From the NCBI GenBank assembly GCA_018702715.1, contig JABIYQ010000438.1, forward strand, positions 1-33,293: a stretch of DNA of 33,293 bases, written 5' to 3'. The DNA is from Desulfobacula sp. GTDB taxonomy: Bacteria > Desulfobacterota > Desulfobacteria > Desulfobacterales > Desulfobacteraceae. Position 1 is the stretch's first letter. Every line of letters starts with the position of its first letter. Positions 32,170-33,293 of this stretch are shown in pieces. The translations under genes were made by a program, and so were the position numbers. Under the pieces are notes generated by a model. The model ran no database searches. It was given only the letters and a program-made list of their open reading frames with translations, and had not been told where the DNA came from.

Positions 32170-33293
32170 ATGAATAAAATGCAAATTCAATTATTTTTTG
32201 TTATTTTCAGTCTTATTTTCACCCAGATTCCTGCCTATTGTCAAACAACTTATTCTCTTCATGAATTGGTAAAGCTTGCAAATATCCATGCTGAGAACAT
32301 TAAAATTGCTGAAGATGATTTATATATTGCAGAACAGGAAAAAGCCCGTGCATTGTCTGTCTTAATCCCCCGCGCCACAAGTTTCGGAAGCATGAGCGAG
32401 TATAAGAATGATGCTATGACAACTCCGGACACATTAACCTTGGGAGTTAAGCTGACACAATCATTTTCACTTAATGGAAAAGAGTTGATTGCCTTGGATG
32501 TTACAAAAAAAAGCATTGAAGGCAAAAGATTTTCCCTTGAAAGTATTCGTTCCGAGTATTTGTTACAGGTATCCCAAACCTATTATAATATTTTGAGCGC
32601 ACAAAGGTATCTTGAAATTGCCCAATCAGATGTCAAAAGACTTACCACACACAGGGATGCAGTCAAAGAAAAATTAAGTGTTGGTAATGTAACCAAGACA
32701 GATTTATTCAGGGCTGAAGCAGAACTATCCAGATCTTTGACGGAAAGGGTGAAAGCTGAAAATGGTGTACTGCAAAACAAGGCGGCTTTACGTAACCTTG
32801 TGGAGATTGAGGAAGATTATAATCTTGAAAAAGGAAATATTGAAAATATTGAACAATATCAATCCAGTCTGGAAGATATTCAAAGCTATGCTTTAAAAAA
32901 CAGAACTGAAATAAAGGAAGCAAAAAAGAATCTCGACATTGCAAGGAAAACGGTAAGGTTTGAAAAAAGTGATTATTGGCCAACCCTTTCTCTTGAAGCT
33001 GGTTACAAAGAAACCGATGTCAGTTATGAATTCAGACCCAGAGATGTGGAATATGACACTGAAGATCTATATTTCACCGGGGAGCTTGTTTTTACATTGT
33101 ATGACGGTGGGTTAAGAAGAGCCCAGATCAAACAGGCAATTGCAAACCAGAGAAAAGCTGCAAATGTATTAAGGCTTCAAAAAAAAGCAATCATCCTGGA
33201 TGCAAAAATTTCTTTTCTGGATCACGAAACTGCAAAAAGTACTTTATTAAATTTACAGGATGAACTGAAATCAGCCCAGGAAAATTTCAACGC
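32170..33293 (+). CDS. TolC-family outer-membrane efflux protein, 5' part
   Basis: The first 374 codons are present and the gene runs off the window. After a signal peptide (cleavage near AYC-Q), the protein shows the long helical repeats of the outer membrane efflux family: 'LVKLANIHAENIKIAEDDLY', 'YYNILSAQRYLEIAQSDVKR', 'VKEKLSVGNVTKTDLFRAEA' (the G.VT.TDL...A motif), then the second repeat with 'IKEAKKNLDIARKTV' and 'FTLYDGGLRRAQI'. It should form the outer-membrane channel of a tripartite exporter. GAGG is seven bases upstream of the ATG. Divergent from the sigma operon; the partner exporter genes would lie past the right edge. Confidence 0.9.
   Translation, partial: MNKMQIQLFFVIFSLIFTQIPAYCQTTYSLHELVKLANIHAENIKIAEDDLYIAEQEKARALSVLIPRATSFGSMSEYKNDAMTTPDTLTLGVKLTQSFSLNGKELIALDVTKKSIEGKRFSLESIRSEYLLQVSQTYYNILSAQRYLEIAQSDVKRLTTHRDAVKEKLSVGNVTKTDLFRAEAELSRSLTERVKAENGVLQNKAALRNLVEIEEDYNLEKGNIENIEQYQSSLEDIQSYALKNRTEIKEAKKNLDIARKTVRFEKSDYWPTLSLEAGYKETDVSYEFRPRDVEYDTEDLYFTGELVFTLYDGGLRRAQIKQAIANQRKAANVLRLQKKAIILDAKISFLDHETAKSTLLNLQDELKSAQENFN

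Noticed and set aside
1..33293. CRISPR arrays, tRNA or rRNA genes, insertion sequences
   Set aside because: No regularly spaced repeats, cloverleaf-type sequence, rRNA motifs or transposase frames were seen by eye on either strand; a dedicated scan was not possible.

Overview
The window looks like a chromosomal segment of a Gram-negative bacterium, moderately AT-rich. It has many lipoproteins and Sec-exported proteins, a TolC-family protein, an OmpA-domain protein and an ExbB/ExbD-like pair. The mix of caspase-like proteases, FGE-sulfatase-fold proteins and FlgO/FlgT/LPP20-like envelope proteins would suit a deltaproteobacterium such as the Desulfobacterales. That placement is inference from gene content only; I could not run a search.

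The centre (about 10.87 to 19.56 kb, minus strand) is a diversity-generating retroelement (DGR). It has a DGR-type reverse transcriptase, a small HRDC-domain accessory protein, one template repeat (TR, 12856-12990) and three variable repeats (VR1 10998-11132, VR2 14635-14769, VR3 17483-17617). Aligned by hand, the VRs differ from the TR at 15, 18 and 12 positions where the coding-strand TR base is adenine. The only other difference is one shared C-to-T change near the 3' end. Each VR encodes the C-terminus of an FGE-sulfatase/C-type-lectin-like domain joined to an exported caspase-like (C14) protease. Two targets are single ORFs. The third is split by a -1 frame change exactly at a dnaX-type slippery heptamer (A AAA AAG), so it may use programmed frameshifting. 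Each target is followed by a collinear 132-bp conserved 3' block.

Upstream in the same direction (19.67 to 25.35 kb) lies a closely spaced run of envelope genes: two secreted or lipoproteins of unknown function, a single-TM protein, an ExbB/TolQ-like and an ExbD-like protein, a lytic transglycosylase, a lipoprotein and a 53-aa protein. An OmpA-domain protein sits between targets 2 and 3. I read this as one envelope module coupling caspase-type effectors with hypervariable ligand-binding domains, but the link is contextual.

The left side (0.9 to 10.5 kb, minus strand) holds two lipoproteins and a four-gene set: two proteins with LPP20/FlgT-like repeats, a TPR protein and a 1078-aa lipoprotein ending in a caspase domain. 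The far left is the 5' part of purC. The right side has plus-strand genes for a FlgO/CsgG-like lipoprotein with PEGA-like and DUF4384-like parts, a FlgT-like protein and a fifth caspase-like protein. Then comes a minus-strand operon of ECF sigma factor, zinc-finger anti-sigma factor and a small exported protein related to the C-terminus of the 19888-21138 lipoprotein. A divergent TolC-family gene runs off the right edge. No tRNA, rRNA, CRISPR array or insertion sequence was seen.
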